Positions 17,087-26,521 of a stretch of 36,813 bases of DNA are shown here, piece by piece. Location of the stretch: positions 1 through 36,813 of the forward strand of contig JAKUPR010000012.1 in NCBI GenBank assembly GCA_022450585.1. Direction: 5' to 3'. Position 1 is the first letter of the stretch. Each line of letters starts with the position of its first letter. This stretch comes from Anaerolineales bacterium (GTDB lineage: Bacteria; Chloroflexota; Anaerolineae; Anaerolineales; UBA11657). The translations under genes and the position numbers were made by a program. The notes below the pieces were generated by a model that saw only the letters and a list, made by a program, of their open reading frames with translations, was not told where the DNA came from and ran no database searches.

Positions 17087-17458
17087 ATGCTACTACAGGA
17101 ACTGCTGCGCGATTATCTGCCTATTGCAATTCTGTTGTTCGTGGCCACCGGGATGGCGTTTGCTATGGTTGCATTAGGTCATCTTTTTGGCCCACGTCGT
17201 GATGGCAAGGCCAAGCTCATGCCTTATGAGTCCGGTATGACTCCAATTGGAAGTGCTGTCCGTCGCATGCCTGTTCGGTATTATCTGATTGCGGTTTTGT
17301 TTGTACTTTTTGATATCGAAGTTATCTTCTTGCTACCTTGGGCGGTGGTGTTAAGGAAACTCGGATTGTTTGGTCTTATTGAAATGTTAGTGTTCGTCAC
17401 CATTTTATTGGTGGGTTATATCTACGTGTGGAAGAAAGGAGCACTGGAATGGGAATAA
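17087..17458 (+). CDS. nuoA: NADH-quinone oxidoreductase subunit A
   Basis: A 123-residue membrane subunit of complex I with three hydrophobic segments. It has the conserved loop motif [11 protein letters not shown] (about residues 43-53) and the acidic membrane stretch [15 protein letters not shown] (about 72-86), both signatures of NuoA/ND3 near the quinone-binding interface. It is the first gene of the operon, about 92 nt downstream of the predicted transcription start. The length is standard. Confidence 0.96.
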   Translation: MLLQELLRDYLPIAILLFVATGMAFAMVALGHLFGPRRDGKAKLMPYESGMTPIGSAVRRMPVRYYLIAVLFVLFDIEVIFLLPWAVVLRKLGLFGLIEMLVFVTILLVGYIYVWKKGALEWE

Positions 17459-17510
17459 GTTCTACATATCAATCTCGTACGTCTTGCGGCCCAGGAGTGT
17501 TGTCGTAACG

Positions 17511-17993
17511 ATGGGCGCAGAACAGAAGCTCGGTAATTTGGGCATTGTGACAACCACGTTGGAATCCTTGGTCAATTGGGGCCGTACCGGTGCTATGTGG
17601 CCTATGCTATTTGGGCTGGCCTGTTGTGCTATGGAGATGATTGCCACTCAGGCGGCAAACTATGATGTCAGTCGTTTTGGTATGGAGCTGATGCGAGCGT
17701 CACCGCGTCAGAGCGACTTGATGATCGTGGCTGGCAGGGTAAGTCGCAAAATGGCTCCAGTGTTACGCAGGTTGTACGACCAGATGCCCGAGCCTAAATG
17801 GGTGTTAGCAATGGGTGATTGCGCTTCGTGTAGTGGTGTGTTCAACAACTATGCTCTAGTGCAGGGCGTGGATGAAGTCGTTCCAGTGGATGTGTACGTG
17901 GCTGGCTGTCCTCCACGACCTGAAGCGCTGATAGATGGCATCATGAAGCTACATGAGAAAGTTCGTGGTGAAAGTATCACACACTGGGCTTGA
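17511..17993 (+). CDS. nuoB: NADH-quinone oxidoreductase subunit B (cluster N2)
   Basis: A 160-residue peripheral subunit that carries the terminal 4Fe-4S cluster N2, which hands electrons to quinone. The four ligands are present: C38 and C39 (LACCAMEM), C104 (GDCASCSG) and C133 (VAGCPPRPE). [19 protein letters not shown] is the usual family core. I chose ATG 17511, with AGGAG at 17493-17497 upstream at a rather long spacing, over the in-frame TTG 17484, since the conserved part begins soon after. It lies 52 nt after nuoA and 7 nt before nuoC. Confidence 0.96.
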   Translation: MGAEQKLGNLGIVTTTLESLVNWGRTGAMWPMLFGLACCAMEMIATQAANYDVSRFGMELMRASPRQSDLMIVAGRVSRKMAPVLRRLYDQMPEPKWVLAMGDCASCSGVFNNYALVQGVDEVVPVDVYVAGCPPRPEALIDGIMKLHEKVRGESITHWA

Positions 17994-18000
17994 TGATGAA

Positions 18001-18522
18001 ATGAGCCACATTGAAACTACGATAGCTGTTCTTCGGGCAAAATATCCCGATGATATTCAAGAGTTAGAGTCATTTCGTGGGGAGTTCACTATTGTTGTTG
18101 AAGCCACTGCGCTATTCGATATCTGCAAACTGCTGCGACATGATCCTGATCTAGATTATTCGTTTCTCGTGGACCTAGCAGCGGTAGACTATTACCCACG
18201 GCAACCGCGCTTTGGGGTTTCCTATTTATTGCATGCTATTAAACAAAATGTGCGCCTGAGGCTAAAAGTACTAATTTCAGGTCAGTCTCCTACATTGTCT
18301 AGCGTTACCGATATTTGGTCATCAGCCGAGTGGCCTGAGAGGGAGGCGTTTGATTTGATGGGAATTCAATTTACTGGTCATCCGGACCTGCGGCGTATTT
18401 TGATGCCAGCGGATTGGGAAGGCCATCCTCTGCGTAAGGACCACGCCCTCGGTTATGAGGAAGTGCAGTTTTCGTTTAACTGGCGGGAAATTGACCGTCG
18501 TAAGGAATATCCTCAGGAATGA
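18001..18522 (+). CDS. nuoC: NADH-quinone oxidoreductase subunit C (30 kDa)
   Basis: A 173-residue peripheral-arm subunit that packs against NuoD and NuoB and has no cofactor. The family signature is clear near the C-terminus: WPEREAFDLMGIQFTGHPDL, then RILMPADWEGHPLRKDHALG. YSFLVDLAAVDYYPRQPRF is the usual middle. ATG 18001 is preferred to the upstream in-frame ATG 17953, which would overlap nuoB by 41 bp. NuoC and NuoD are separate genes here, not the fused NuoCD of E. coli. Confidence 0.95.
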   Translation: MSHIETTIAVLRAKYPDDIQELESFRGEFTIVVEATALFDICKLLRHDPDLDYSFLVDLAAVDYYPRQPRFGVSYLLHAIKQNVRLRLKVLISGQSPTLSSVTDIWSSAEWPEREAFDLMGIQFTGHPDLRRILMPADWEGHPLRKDHALGYEEVQFSFNWREIDRRKEYPQE

Positions 18523-18529
18523 TCCGGAT

Positions 18530-19765
18530 ATGAGTCAAGTGCAAGAATTCGCAGGCACTGTAGAAGAGTTGAAGACGCTGTTTAGCGATCGCGCTGTGAG
18601 TGGCGAGACCATGGTGCTGAATCTGGGGCCGCAGCATCCCAGCACTCACGGGGTGTTGCGCCTGATGTTGGAGTTGGATGGAGAAGAGGTGGTTCGCTGT
18701 CTTCCGGACATAGGTTTTTTGCACACCGGCATCGAAAAAAACATGGAAGCAAAGACCTACCTGAAGGCTCTGGTGATGACTGACCGCATGGATTATCTCA
18801 ATCCACTAGGCAACAACCTTACATATTGCCTTGCGGTGGAGAAGCTGTGTGGCATCGAGGTCCCCAATCGTGCGCAGGTGATTCGCGTCCTTTGCGCCGA
18901 GTTGCAACGTATCTCTTCCCATTTGGTGTGGCTGGGAACCTCAGCCATGGATTTGAACGCTAGCAGTATTCTTATATATTGTTTCCGTGATCGCGAGTTA
19001 TTGCTGGACATTTTTGAATTGATTGGTGGGCAGCGTATGATGACCTCATATATTCGTCCAGGTGGCGTGTGGCGTGATTTGCCAGATGAATTTTTCCCGG
19101 CCGTCAATGACTTTTTGGAGTATCTTCCGGAAAAACTAGCTGACTACGAACGTTTGCTGACCCGCAACCCGCTGTTCCTTCGCCGCACTAAGGATGTTGG
19201 TATTGTTGATGCAGATGATGCTCTTGAACGAGGACTGACAGGCGCTTCGTTGCGCGGATCGGGGGTTAATTACGACGTGCGTCGGGCGATGCCCTACTGT
19301 GGGTACGAGCAATACGATTTTGATGTTCCTCTAGGGAACGGGTGTGATGTGTATTCTCGTTATAGAGTGCGCATGCAGGAATTCCATCAGTCAATGAGCA
19401 TCATACGTCAGGCTATTTCACGGTTGGAGCCTGGTCCGGTTATGACAGATGACCGGCGCTTCGCGCCGCCCCCGCGCTCTGAACTAGGGCGCAGCATGGA
19501 GGCGGTGATACATCATTTTAAGTACTGGACAGAAGGTTTTTCAGGTCCGGAAGGTGAGGTTTATGTTGCTACAGAGTCGCCCAGGGGTGAACTAGGTTGC
19601 TATTTGGTCGGAGATGGTGGTGCCCAGCCAGCGAGGGTTCATTTTCGGACTCCGTCCTTCCATAATTTGCAATCACTACCGCGCATGGCAGAAGGCTATC
19701 TAGTGGCTGATTTGGTGGCTATGATTGGGTCAATCGACATCGTACTAGGAGATGTGGACCGGTGA
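18530..19765 (+). CDS. nuoD: NADH-quinone oxidoreductase subunit D (49 kDa)
   Basis: A 411-residue subunit related to the large subunit of NiFe hydrogenases, forming much of the quinone-binding cavity with NuoB. NLGPQHPSTHGVLRLMLELDG lies near residue 30, with HTGIEKNMEAKTY after it. Later come YSRYRVRMQEFHQSM, ESPRGELGCYLVGDG and the invariant C-terminus DIVLGDVDR. The hydrogenase nickel ligands are absent, as expected. The start ATG 18530 lies 7 nt after nuoC; the longer frame from 18455 would overlap it. Its stop overlaps nuoE by 4 bp (GTGA). Confidence 0.97.
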   Translation: MSQVQEFAGTVEELKTLFSDRAVSGETMVLNLGPQHPSTHGVLRLMLELDGEEVVRCLPDIGFLHTGIEKNMEAKTYLKALVMTDRMDYLNPLGNNLTYCLAVEKLCGIEVPNRAQVIRVLCAELQRISSHLVWLGTSAMDLNASSILIYCFRDRELLLDIFELIGGQRMMTSYIRPGGVWRDLPDEFFPAVNDFLEYLPEKLADYERLLTRNPLFLRRTKDVGIVDADDALERGLTGASLRGSGVNYDVRRAMPYCGYEQYDFDVPLGNGCDVYSRYRVRMQEFHQSMSIIRQAISRLEPGPVMTDDRRFAPPPRSELGRSMEAVIHHFKYWTEGFSGPEGEVYVATESPRGELGCYLVGDGGAQPARVHFRTPSFHNLQSLPRMAEGYLVADLVAMIGSIDIVLGDVDR

Positions 19766-20304
19766 CTCCAAAGGAAATGGTGGTGACGCTGCGTGACAGA
19801 TATGCGGACGAAATTGAGACCATCTTAGAGCGCTACCCAGCGGAACAAAAGCGGTCGGCGGTGATGCCATTGATTTTCATGGCGCAGCGTGAGGAGGGCT
19901 ATATAACGGGCTCTGCAATAGACGAAATAGCAGAGTTGCTTGACATTGCTTCCACGCAAGTAGTGTCTATCGTGGGATTTTACACTCTCTTTTATGCGAA
20001 TCCTGGTGGGATGCATCGTATTCAGATATGCACAGATTTACCTTGTGCTTTGCGCGGTGCGGATGAATTCGCAGAGCAAGTCTGCGAAAACCTAGGCGTT
20101 AAACTTGGCGAGACGACGGATGACGGACAATTTACAGTGGAGGCTGTGATGTGTCTGGCTGCGTGCGATAAAGCACCGATGTTTCAAGTCCAGAACAGCT
20201 CTGGCCTTACTTACTACGAATGCCAGAGTGCGGATGATGTTAACGTACTGGTTAAGGAACTACGCACTTCACCTGATGACCTTGATGAAACAGTATCTGG
20301 ATGA
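19762..20304 (+). CDS. nuoE: NADH-quinone oxidoreductase subunit E (24 kDa, 2Fe-2S)
   Basis: A 180-residue subunit of the NADH-dehydrogenase module. The thioredoxin-like domain binds the 2Fe-2S cluster N1a through C90 and C95 (CTDLPC) and C131 and C135 (CLAAC), all present. The helical N-terminus contains RSAVMPLIFMAQREEGYI and VVSIVGFYTLF, typical of the family. The GTG start overlaps the nuoD stop and its stop overlaps nuoF, so translation of D, E and F is coupled. Confidence 0.96.
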   Translation: MTPKEMVVTLRDRYADEIETILERYPAEQKRSAVMPLIFMAQREEGYITGSAIDEIAELLDIASTQVVSIVGFYTLFYANPGGMHRIQICTDLPCALRGADEFAEQVCENLGVKLGETTDDGQFTVEAVMCLAACDKAPMFQVQNSSGLTYYECQSADDVNVLVKELRTSPDDLDETVSG

Positions 20305-21584
20305 GTGAGTTCCTGCTGCTTCGGCATCGCAATATTGGCGAAGAGGGCATCGCTGAGCTCGATGAATATCTGCGTCTGGGCGGATTTCAGGCCTTTAGGA
20401 AGGTAGTTACTCAGATGTCTCCACAGCAGGTCATTGATCTTGTTAAGGCTTCTGGCCTGCGTGGACGCGGAGGCGCTGGTTTCCCTACTGGCATTAAGTG
20501 GTCATTTCTTTCTGATAGATTTCCCCGTTACGTGGTTGCCAATTCAGATGAATCGGAGCCAGGAACTTTCAAGGATCGAGAGATTATGGAACGGAACCCG
20601 TTTCAGTTTCTTGAAGGGTTGATGATTTGTGCGTACGCCTCCCAGGCTCATGTGGCCTACAATTACTGTAGAGGAGAGTTCTGGCAGTTAGTAGATGAGT
20701 TGCAGAGTAAGGTGATACAGCTGCACGATCACGGTATGCTCGGCGATAGGATATTTGGCAGTGAGTTTTCTCTTCAGATTCACCATCATCTAGGCGCGGG
20801 CGCTTATATCTGTGGAGAAGAATCTGCGCTACTAGAATCAATAGAGGGTAAGCTGGGTCAGCCGCGGTTGAAGCCACCATTCCCGGCTGACCGCGGGCTT
20901 TATCAGCAACCAACAGTTGTGAACAATACCGAGACCTTGGCTAACGTTCCTTTGATCATTGAACGAGGTGCAGAATGGTACCGTTCAATTGGAGTCGAGA
21001 AGAGCTGTGGGCCGAAGATTATGTGCCTGTCCGGTCATGCAAAGAATCCCGGTAATTACGAAGTCCCGCTTGGTACAACTTTCAGAGAGCTGATTTTTGA
21101 TTTGGCCGATGGTATTACTGGGGACAAGCGATTGAAGGCGATATTACCCTCGGGTGCATCTGCTCCAATACTTCCTGCCACCGATGTTGTATTGGATACT
21201 CCGCTTACCTATGAAGATGTCTCGCTAGTGGGTTCGCAGCTGGGATCAGCATCAATTATCCTGTTGGATGAAACTGTTGATGTGAGTTGGGCGGCCATGA
21301 AAACCACACGCTTTTTTAAGCATGAATCCTGCGGCAAATGCACGCCATGTAGAGAGGGGACTTACTGGATGGATAGGCTGCTGCATCGTATTAACAACGG
21401 TCAGGGTGATCATGAAGATGCGAATCTGTTGGGGGAGGTGGCGAAGCAAATAACCGGGAAATGCCTATGTCCACTTGGCGATTTCTCGACAAGTGCCGTG
21501 ATATCAGGATTGGAGTTATTTCACGATGATTTTACCCAGCATGTGCGCAACGGTAATGGGTCTACCGTGGAACTTAGTGAATGA
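20301..21584 (+). CDS. nuoF: NADH-quinone oxidoreductase subunit F (51 kDa, FMN and 4Fe-4S N3)
   Basis: A 427-residue subunit that oxidises NADH at its FMN. SGLRGRGGAGFPTGIKWSF (about residues 51-69) forms the glycine-rich nucleotide site. GAGAYICGEESALLESIEGK is the FMN-contact segment. Cluster N3 ligands are C344, C347 and C350 (ESCGKCTPCREGT) with C390 (CLCPLGD). The length is normal for the family. It overlaps nuoE by 4 bp and precedes nuoG by 11 nt. Confidence 0.97.
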   Translation: MSEFLLLRHRNIGEEGIAELDEYLRLGGFQAFRKVVTQMSPQQVIDLVKASGLRGRGGAGFPTGIKWSFLSDRFPRYVVANSDESEPGTFKDREIMERNPFQFLEGLMICAYASQAHVAYNYCRGEFWQLVDELQSKVIQLHDHGMLGDRIFGSEFSLQIHHHLGAGAYICGEESALLESIEGKLGQPRLKPPFPADRGLYQQPTVVNNTETLANVPLIIERGAEWYRSIGVEKSCGPKIMCLSGHAKNPGNYEVPLGTTFRELIFDLADGITGDKRLKAILPSGASAPILPATDVVLDTPLTYEDVSLVGSQLGSASIILLDETVDVSWAAMKTTRFFKHESCGKCTPCREGTYWMDRLLHRINNGQGDHEDANLLGEVAKQITGKCLCPLGDFSTSAVISGLELFHDDFTQHVRNGNGSTVELSE

Positions 21585-21595
21585 AAAGTTACTAG

Positions 21596-24130
21596 ATGGC
21601 TGACCAAGTAACACTGAAGATTGATGGTGATGTTGTCAGTGTGCCTGCGGGTACTTTGATTGTTGATGCTGCTAAAAGTGTTAGCAATGATATCCCGGTT
21701 TTCTGTTATCACCCGAAACTGGATCCAGTTGGGATGTGCCGAATGTGTCTTGTGGAAGTGGGTACTCCATTGCGTGACCGTGAGAGCGGAGAGCCGGAAT
21801 TAGATGAGCATGGCGATCAAAAAATTAACTGGATGCCTAAGCTCCAGACTGCTTGTACGGTACCGGTCTCCGCTGGAATGCGAGTACGTACTGCAACTCA
21901 ACAGGTTACCCGTGCACGTAAGGATGTTGTTGAGTTCCTACTGACATCGCATCCATTGGATTGCCCTGTTTGTGACAAGGGCGGCGAGTGCCCTTTGCAA
22001 AATCTTACTATGAGTCATGGGAGTGGTGAATCACGTTATCTCTTCGACGAAAAAATACAGCTACAGAAACGCGTGCCTTTAGGTGAGCTTATTTTCCTTG
22101 ACCGTGAACGTTGTATTCAGTGCGCGCGCTGCACACGTTTTCAAGATGAATTGGTAGGTGAGCCGGTCATAGGCTTTGATAAGCGTGGGCGTGCTCTTCA
22201 AATTGTTACCTTCTCCGAACCAGGTTTCGATAGTCATTTTTCAGGTAACACAACTGACATATGCCCAGTTGGTGCTCTTACCACTGCTGATTTCCGCTTT
22301 GGAGCGCGGCCATGGGAGATGCAGCATACGCCATCTATCTGTCCGCATTGCACCGTAGGATGCAATACGCACTTGAACACCCGTCGTTCTGGCATGGTCG
22401 GTGGGACTGTTATCAAGCGTGTGATGCCCAGGCAGAATGAAAAAGTTAACGAAATCTGGTTATGTGATAAAGGTCGTTTCGGACACCATTTCGCGGGCAG
22501 TTCGGATCGCTTGACAGTACCTTTGGTACGCAAGGATGGTCGCACAATTGAGCAAAGCTGGGAACATGTGCTGCCGTTGGTAGCTGCCAAGTTAGCAGCG
22601 GCGGATGGGGAAGTCGCCGGGATTGCAGGGGAGCGACTCTCTAATGAGGATTTATTCTGTTTCCAGACGCTTGTGGAAGGCTTGGGAGGACGGACGATGC
22701 AATGGCCGGGTCGCATGGGTGGTGGCGATTTGGTCCAGCAGGTCGGTGTGGGTGCGGGCACTGACCTAGCGCAGCTTGGTGCTGAAACTGTCATATTAGT
22801 GGTGGCGAGCGATTTGGCGGAGGAAGCGCCGTTATGGTGGTTTAAGGTTAGGCAGGCTGCTACTAAAGCGGGTGCAACTCTCAATAAACACCCCGCTAGT
22901 CTCGTTGTTGCTAACGCGCGTGATACTAAACTTGACCGTTATGCTAACCACATCGTGCGCTACAGTTATGGGGATGAGGTGCAGACTGTCCAAGCGCTCA
23001 CACACGCTATTTCTGGTGATGGGGCGGGTATTGAGACAGGAATTGATGCGCAGCACAACCCTCTACTCTCGGAAGTCGCGCGCGCGATTGAGGCGGCGGA
23101 GAACATGATAATTATCTATGGCAGTGAGGGATTGGATTTTTCCGGATCAGGCGCATTGGCGCAAGCCTGCGCCAATCTACTAATTGCTAGCGGACATGTG
23201 GGAGGCGTTGGCAACGGGCTGCTGCCAGTCTGGCCAAGCAACAATACTCAGGGGGCATGGGACATGGGCGTGAGGCCTGCAGGTATGTCCGTGTCTGAAT
23301 TCACATCTGGGGCGAAGGTTGTGTTGTTGGCAGGAGCTGACCCGGTAGGAGATGGAGAATCGTTACCTGAGGATGCATTTGTGGTGATTAGCGAACTTTT
23401 TAAAACTGATACTGCCAGTCGTGCTGACGTGGTGCTGCCAGCGCAGGCATTTGTCGAGCGCGAGGGTAGTTATACTAGCGGAGACCGTCGCGTGCAGAGA
23501 TTCTATCCTGCGTTACCTGCACTTGGGGATGCGATGCCCGATTGGAATATTTTCGTGCGGTTGACTGCGCTACTTGGTCTGGGTACTGTCCCGGCGGGCG
23601 CTGGGGCAGTGATGCGCCAGATTGCGGCGGATGTTCCCCGCTATGACGGTATTTCCTATGAGAGGCTGGCGGATGTGGAGGAACAATGGCCGCATGTCGG
23701 CGGGCGTGATAGTTATTATGGCGGCACTGCGTTTGAGAACTCTGCTGGTCTGGGATTGCAAACTCCGACGCTGGCAGAAATGGGACATCAGGTGCAGCCT
23801 GGCAATGTGGAGCCACCTTCTGTGGAATCTGGAGAGTTTCTGGTCGTTCCAATCACTCTATTATATGATCGCGGAAGCATGCTTCTTCGCTCGAAAATCA
23901 TGCATCAGCGCTTACCAGAGCCGTATATTGAATTGAATGTGGTGGATGCTGAACGAGCTGGCGTGGGCGCCGGAGATCGTGTTGCTCTCCGGGTAAATGG
24001 CCATGATTGGGAGATGGCAACCCGTGTCAGTACCAGTCCTCCTGAGGGAGTTATCCTGTTTCCGCGCAGCTTGGCTGGGCCGCTGCTGCCGCGTACCATG
24101 GTGGCGTCTTTGCGCAAATTAGAATCATGA
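21596..24130 (+). CDS. nuoG: NADH-quinone oxidoreductase subunit G (75 kDa, Fe-S clusters)
   Basis: An 844-residue electron-wire subunit. The N-terminal ferredoxin domain binds a 2Fe-2S cluster (FCYHPKLDPVGMCRMCLVEV and later TACTVPV). Next are the His-Cys 4Fe-4S segment (HPLDCPVCDKGGECPLQ) and CIQCARCTRF with DICPVGALT. It also has CPHCTVGCNTHLNTR with a distant WLCDKGRFG, the extra N7 cluster that only some bacteria such as E. coli and Thermus keep. The rest is a molybdopterin-oxidoreductase-like domain that has lost catalytic function in the family, ending in the dinucleotide-binding beta domain near residue 760. It overlaps nuoH by 4 bp. Confidence 0.96.
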   Translation: MADQVTLKIDGDVVSVPAGTLIVDAAKSVSNDIPVFCYHPKLDPVGMCRMCLVEVGTPLRDRESGEPELDEHGDQKINWMPKLQTACTVPVSAGMRVRTATQQVTRARKDVVEFLLTSHPLDCPVCDKGGECPLQNLTMSHGSGESRYLFDEKIQLQKRVPLGELIFLDRERCIQCARCTRFQDELVGEPVIGFDKRGRALQIVTFSEPGFDSHFSGNTTDICPVGALTTADFRFGARPWEMQHTPSICPHCTVGCNTHLNTRRSGMVGGTVIKRVMPRQNEKVNEIWLCDKGRFGHHFAGSSDRLTVPLVRKDGRTIEQSWEHVLPLVAAKLAAADGEVAGIAGERLSNEDLFCFQTLVEGLGGRTMQWPGRMGGGDLVQQVGVGAGTDLAQLGAETVILVVASDLAEEAPLWWFKVRQAATKAGATLNKHPASLVVANARDTKLDRYANHIVRYSYGDEVQTVQALTHAISGDGAGIETGIDAQHNPLLSEVARAIEAAENMIIIYGSEGLDFSGSGALAQACANLLIASGHVGGVGNGLLPVWPSNNTQGAWDMGVRPAGMSVSEFTSGAKVVLLAGADPVGDGESLPEDAFVVISELFKTDTASRADVVLPAQAFVEREGSYTSGDRRVQRFYPALPALGDAMPDWNIFVRLTALLGLGTVPAGAGAVMRQIAADVPRYDGISYERLADVEEQWPHVGGRDSYYGGTAFENSAGLGLQTPTLAEMGHQVQPGNVEPPSVESGEFLVVPITLLYDRGSMLLRSKIMHQRLPEPYIELNVVDAERAGVGAGDRVALRVNGHDWEMATRVSTSPPEGVILFPRSLAGPLLPRTMVASLRKLES

Positions 24131-25137
24131 GCCCAGTCATCGGTATTGTGATTGAAGCTATTATAAAAAGTGCGTTAATGGTTTTTGTGCTAGCGACTGC
24201 TTTCGCTTACTTAACTCTGGCCGAGCGAAAGATTGCGGCATTCGTGCAGGTTCGGAAGGGACCTAATAGGGTGGGTCCATGGGGTCTGATGCAGCCCGCT
24301 GCAGACGGCATTAAACTGCTCTTCAAGGAGGAAATGGTTCCAGCTGGAGCGGATAAAGTGCTGTTTTTCCTTGCGCCCATTCTTACCATGATACCGGCTA
24401 TGGTTATCATGGCGGTTGTACCGATTGGGCCAGATGTAGAATTGTTTGGCCGCTCAATCCGTCTAGGGATCAGCGATTTGAACGTTGGAATGCTTTATAT
24501 ACTATCGGTGGCTTCGGTTGCGGTGTATGGAATCGTGCTTGCAGGTTGGTCATCTGCGAACAAATACTCGTTGTTGGGAGGACTACGTGCCTCTGCCCAG
24601 ATGATCAGTTATGAGATTGCTCTTGGTCTCTCTATTATCGGACCGATTATCCTGGCTGGCACCATGAGCCTACAAGGGATCATTACAGCGCAGCAGCAAT
24701 CCACCTGGTATGTCCTCTGGCAGCCTGTTGGGGCATTGGTTTTCTTTCTTGCCGGTTTAGCTGAGGTCAATCGTGCGCCCTTCGATATGCCGGAGGCAGA
24801 ACAGGAGTTGACTGCGGGATACTTCACGGAATACTCTGGGATGAAATTCTCGCTATTCTTTATGGGGGAATATATCAAGATGGTGGCGGTGTGCGCGATT
24901 GCTACCACGCTTTTTCTGGGTGGGTATCTGGGGCCTTATGTGGAACAATTGCCATGGCTGGGGATACTATACTTCACCATTAAGACAACAGCCCTTCTGT
25001 TTTTGATGATTTGGATTCGCCTTACTCTACCACGATTGCGCTATGATCAGCTTATGGCATTTGGATGGAAAGTGCTGCTTCCATTAGCGCTAGCGAATGT
25101 GGTGGTTACGGCGACAGCAACTGTTTTGCTAGGTTAA
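24127..25137 (+). CDS. nuoH: NADH-quinone oxidoreductase subunit H
   Basis: A 336-residue membrane subunit (about eight membrane spans) linking the peripheral arm to the proton-pumping modules and lining the quinone channel. Conserved pieces: AERKIAAFVQVRKGPNRVGPWG, QPAADGIKLLFKEEMVPA, and AEVNRAPFDMPEAEQELTAG followed by YFTEYSGMKFSLFFMGEY, a Glu-rich loop typical of NuoH. It ends with the WIRLTLPRLRYDQLM stretch seen at the C-terminus of the family. The next gene follows after 17 nt. Confidence 0.97.
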   Translation: MSPVIGIVIEAIIKSALMVFVLATAFAYLTLAERKIAAFVQVRKGPNRVGPWGLMQPAADGIKLLFKEEMVPAGADKVLFFLAPILTMIPAMVIMAVVPIGPDVELFGRSIRLGISDLNVGMLYILSVASVAVYGIVLAGWSSANKYSLLGGLRASAQMISYEIALGLSIIGPIILAGTMSLQGIITAQQQSTWYVLWQPVGALVFFLAGLAEVNRAPFDMPEAEQELTAGYFTEYSGMKFSLFFMGEYIKMVAVCAIATTLFLGGYLGPYVEQLPWLGILYFTIKTTALLFLMIWIRLTLPRLRYDQLMAFGWKVLLPLALANVVVTATATVLLG

Positions 25138-25154
25138 TATAGAGGACAAGCCTG

Positions 25155-25655
25155 ATGGTTATTGAGATTATAAAGGGTCTAGGCACTACCTTCAAACATA
25201 TTTTTCAACCATCTGTAACGGTGGAATATCCTGATGAGAAGCGCCCTGTACGACCAAGATTCAAGGGGCGACATGTTCTTAAGCGTTACGATAACGGGTT
25301 GGAGAAATGTATAGGCTGCGCGTTATGTGCTGCAGCTTGCCCAGCGGATGCAATCTTCGTGGAGTCTGACGAGAACAGGGATTCGTGGCGCTTCTCTCCT
25401 GGTGAGCGTTATGCCTCAGTGTATGAGATTAATATGCTGCGATGCATCTTTTGCGGTTATTGCGAAGATGCTTGTCCTACGGAGGCCATAGTGTTAGAGC
25501 ATGATTATGAGCTTTCATATTATGATCGTGCGAGCGCAATCTACACCAAAGAGAAACTAATGGATCGCCTTGACGACTCTGGTACGGCTACGCCAATGCA
25601 AGTAGACCCAGGAGAGTTCGACCGAGCGATACCTGATATGCAAGATCCGGGCTAA
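25155..25655 (+). CDS. nuoI: NADH-quinone oxidoreductase subunit I (two 4Fe-4S clusters)
   Basis: A 166-residue ferredoxin-like subunit holding clusters N6a and N6b between NuoG and NuoB. Two full motifs are visible: [16 protein letters not shown] (about residues 53-68) and [16 protein letters not shown] (about 97-112). [17 protein letters not shown] leads into the first. The C-terminal tail after residue 140 is variable. It has a GAGGACAAGCCTG ribosome region upstream and lies 6 nt before nuoJ. Confidence 0.96.
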   Translation: MVIEIIKGLGTTFKHIFQPSVTVEYPDEKRPVRPRFKGRHVLKRYDNGLEKCIGCALCAAACPADAIFVESDENRDSWRFSPGERYASVYEINMLRCIFCGYCEDACPTEAIVLEHDYELSYYDRASAIYTKEKLMDRLDDSGTATPMQVDPGEFDRAIPDMQDPG

Positions 25656-25661
25656 TTCCTC

Positions 25662-26213
25662 ATGACTGCGGAATTAATTATTTTCGTCTTGCTGGCGGTG
25701 ATAGCTGTTGCAGCCGCGCTGGGTATGTTGCTGAGTTCCAATGCTATTTATTCCGCACTTTTCTTAGTGGTTAACTTTGGTGTCGTAGCAACATTCTATT
25801 TGTTGCTGGGCGCTCCGTTTATAGCAATGGTTCAAGTGACGGTGTACGCAGGTGCGATTATGGTTCTGTTTCTTTTCGTAATAATGCTTCTCGGTGCGGA
25901 ACGATTACGGCATCCCAACCAAGTATTAAGTTGGCAGCAGCCACTGGCAGTTGTGTTAGTTATGGCGTTGTTAGGCTTTGCGGGATACGTGGTGTCTATG
26001 CAGGGCTTGGCATCTCCTCCAGTGGATGTGGCAAATACTGTCAGTTATGGTAGCCCAGCTGCAATCGGTGAGCTTTTGTTCCGGGAATATCTTTTCCCAT
26101 TTGAAGCGACTTCGCTACTTTTGTTGTCAGCAATGGTGGGAGTGGTTGTGCTAACGGCGGTGGATGCACGTCGTGGGGTCTCGAGAGGGGTCTCGAGAGA
26201 TAGACGTTCATGA
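25662..26213 (+). CDS. nuoJ: NADH-quinone oxidoreductase subunit J
   Basis: A 183-residue membrane subunit with about five hydrophobic spans. [21 protein letters not shown] and [20 protein letters not shown] are the conserved third-helix region in which NuoJ/ND6 holds a flexible pi-bulge. The C-terminal tail contains the repeated tetrapeptide GVSR, encoded by a perfect 12-bp tandem duplication at 26175-26198. The stop overlaps the nuoK start (ATGA). Confidence 0.95.
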   Translation: MTAELIIFVLLAVIAVAAALGMLLSSNAIYSALFLVVNFGVVATFYLLLGAPFIAMVQVTVYAGAIMVLFLFVIMLLGAERLRHPNQVLSWQQPLAVVLVMALLGFAGYVVSMQGLASPPVDVANTVSYGSPAAIGELLFREYLFPFEATSLLLLSAMVGVVVLTAVDARRGVSRGVSRDRRS

Positions 26214-26512
26214 TACCTACGACTTATTATCTGGCGCTTTCCGCGATTCTGTTTTCCATTGGGGTTATTGGGGTTTTAGTGCGGCGTAATGCGATTGTCA
26301 TATTTATGTCGATTGAATTAATGCTTAATTCGGCCAACTTAGCATTTGTTGCCTTCGCACGTGAGTTTGGCACGTTGGATGGGCAGCTTATGGTATTTTT
26401 TGTTATGACTGTGGCTGCCGCAGAAGTAGCTGTGGGCCTGGCTCTTATCGTTGCTATTTTCCGTTCTAAGGCGTCGATAGACGTGGACGCAGTCAATCTA
26501 TTGAAAGGTTAG
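26210..26512 (+). CDS. nuoK: NADH-quinone oxidoreductase subunit K
   Basis: A 100-residue, three-span membrane subunit. The two functionally important glutamates of the family are both at the E. coli positions: E36 ([12 protein letters not shown]) and E72 ([12 protein letters not shown]). They belong to the fourth proton channel formed with NuoJ and NuoA. The length is exactly typical. A 16-bp perfect palindrome (26505-26520) spans its stop codon. Confidence 0.97.
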   Translation: MIPTTYYLALSAILFSIGVIGVLVRRNAIVIFMSIELMLNSANLAFVAFAREFGTLDGQLMVFFVMTVAAAEVAVGLALIVAIFRSKASIDVDAVNLLKG

Positions 26513-26521
26513 CTAACCTTA

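Noticed and set aside
22234-22884. 216-codon minus-strand open frame inside nuoG
   Set aside because: It is a complement of the conserved Fe-S and molybdopterin domains, with a Ser/Pro-rich translation typical of an antisense frame.
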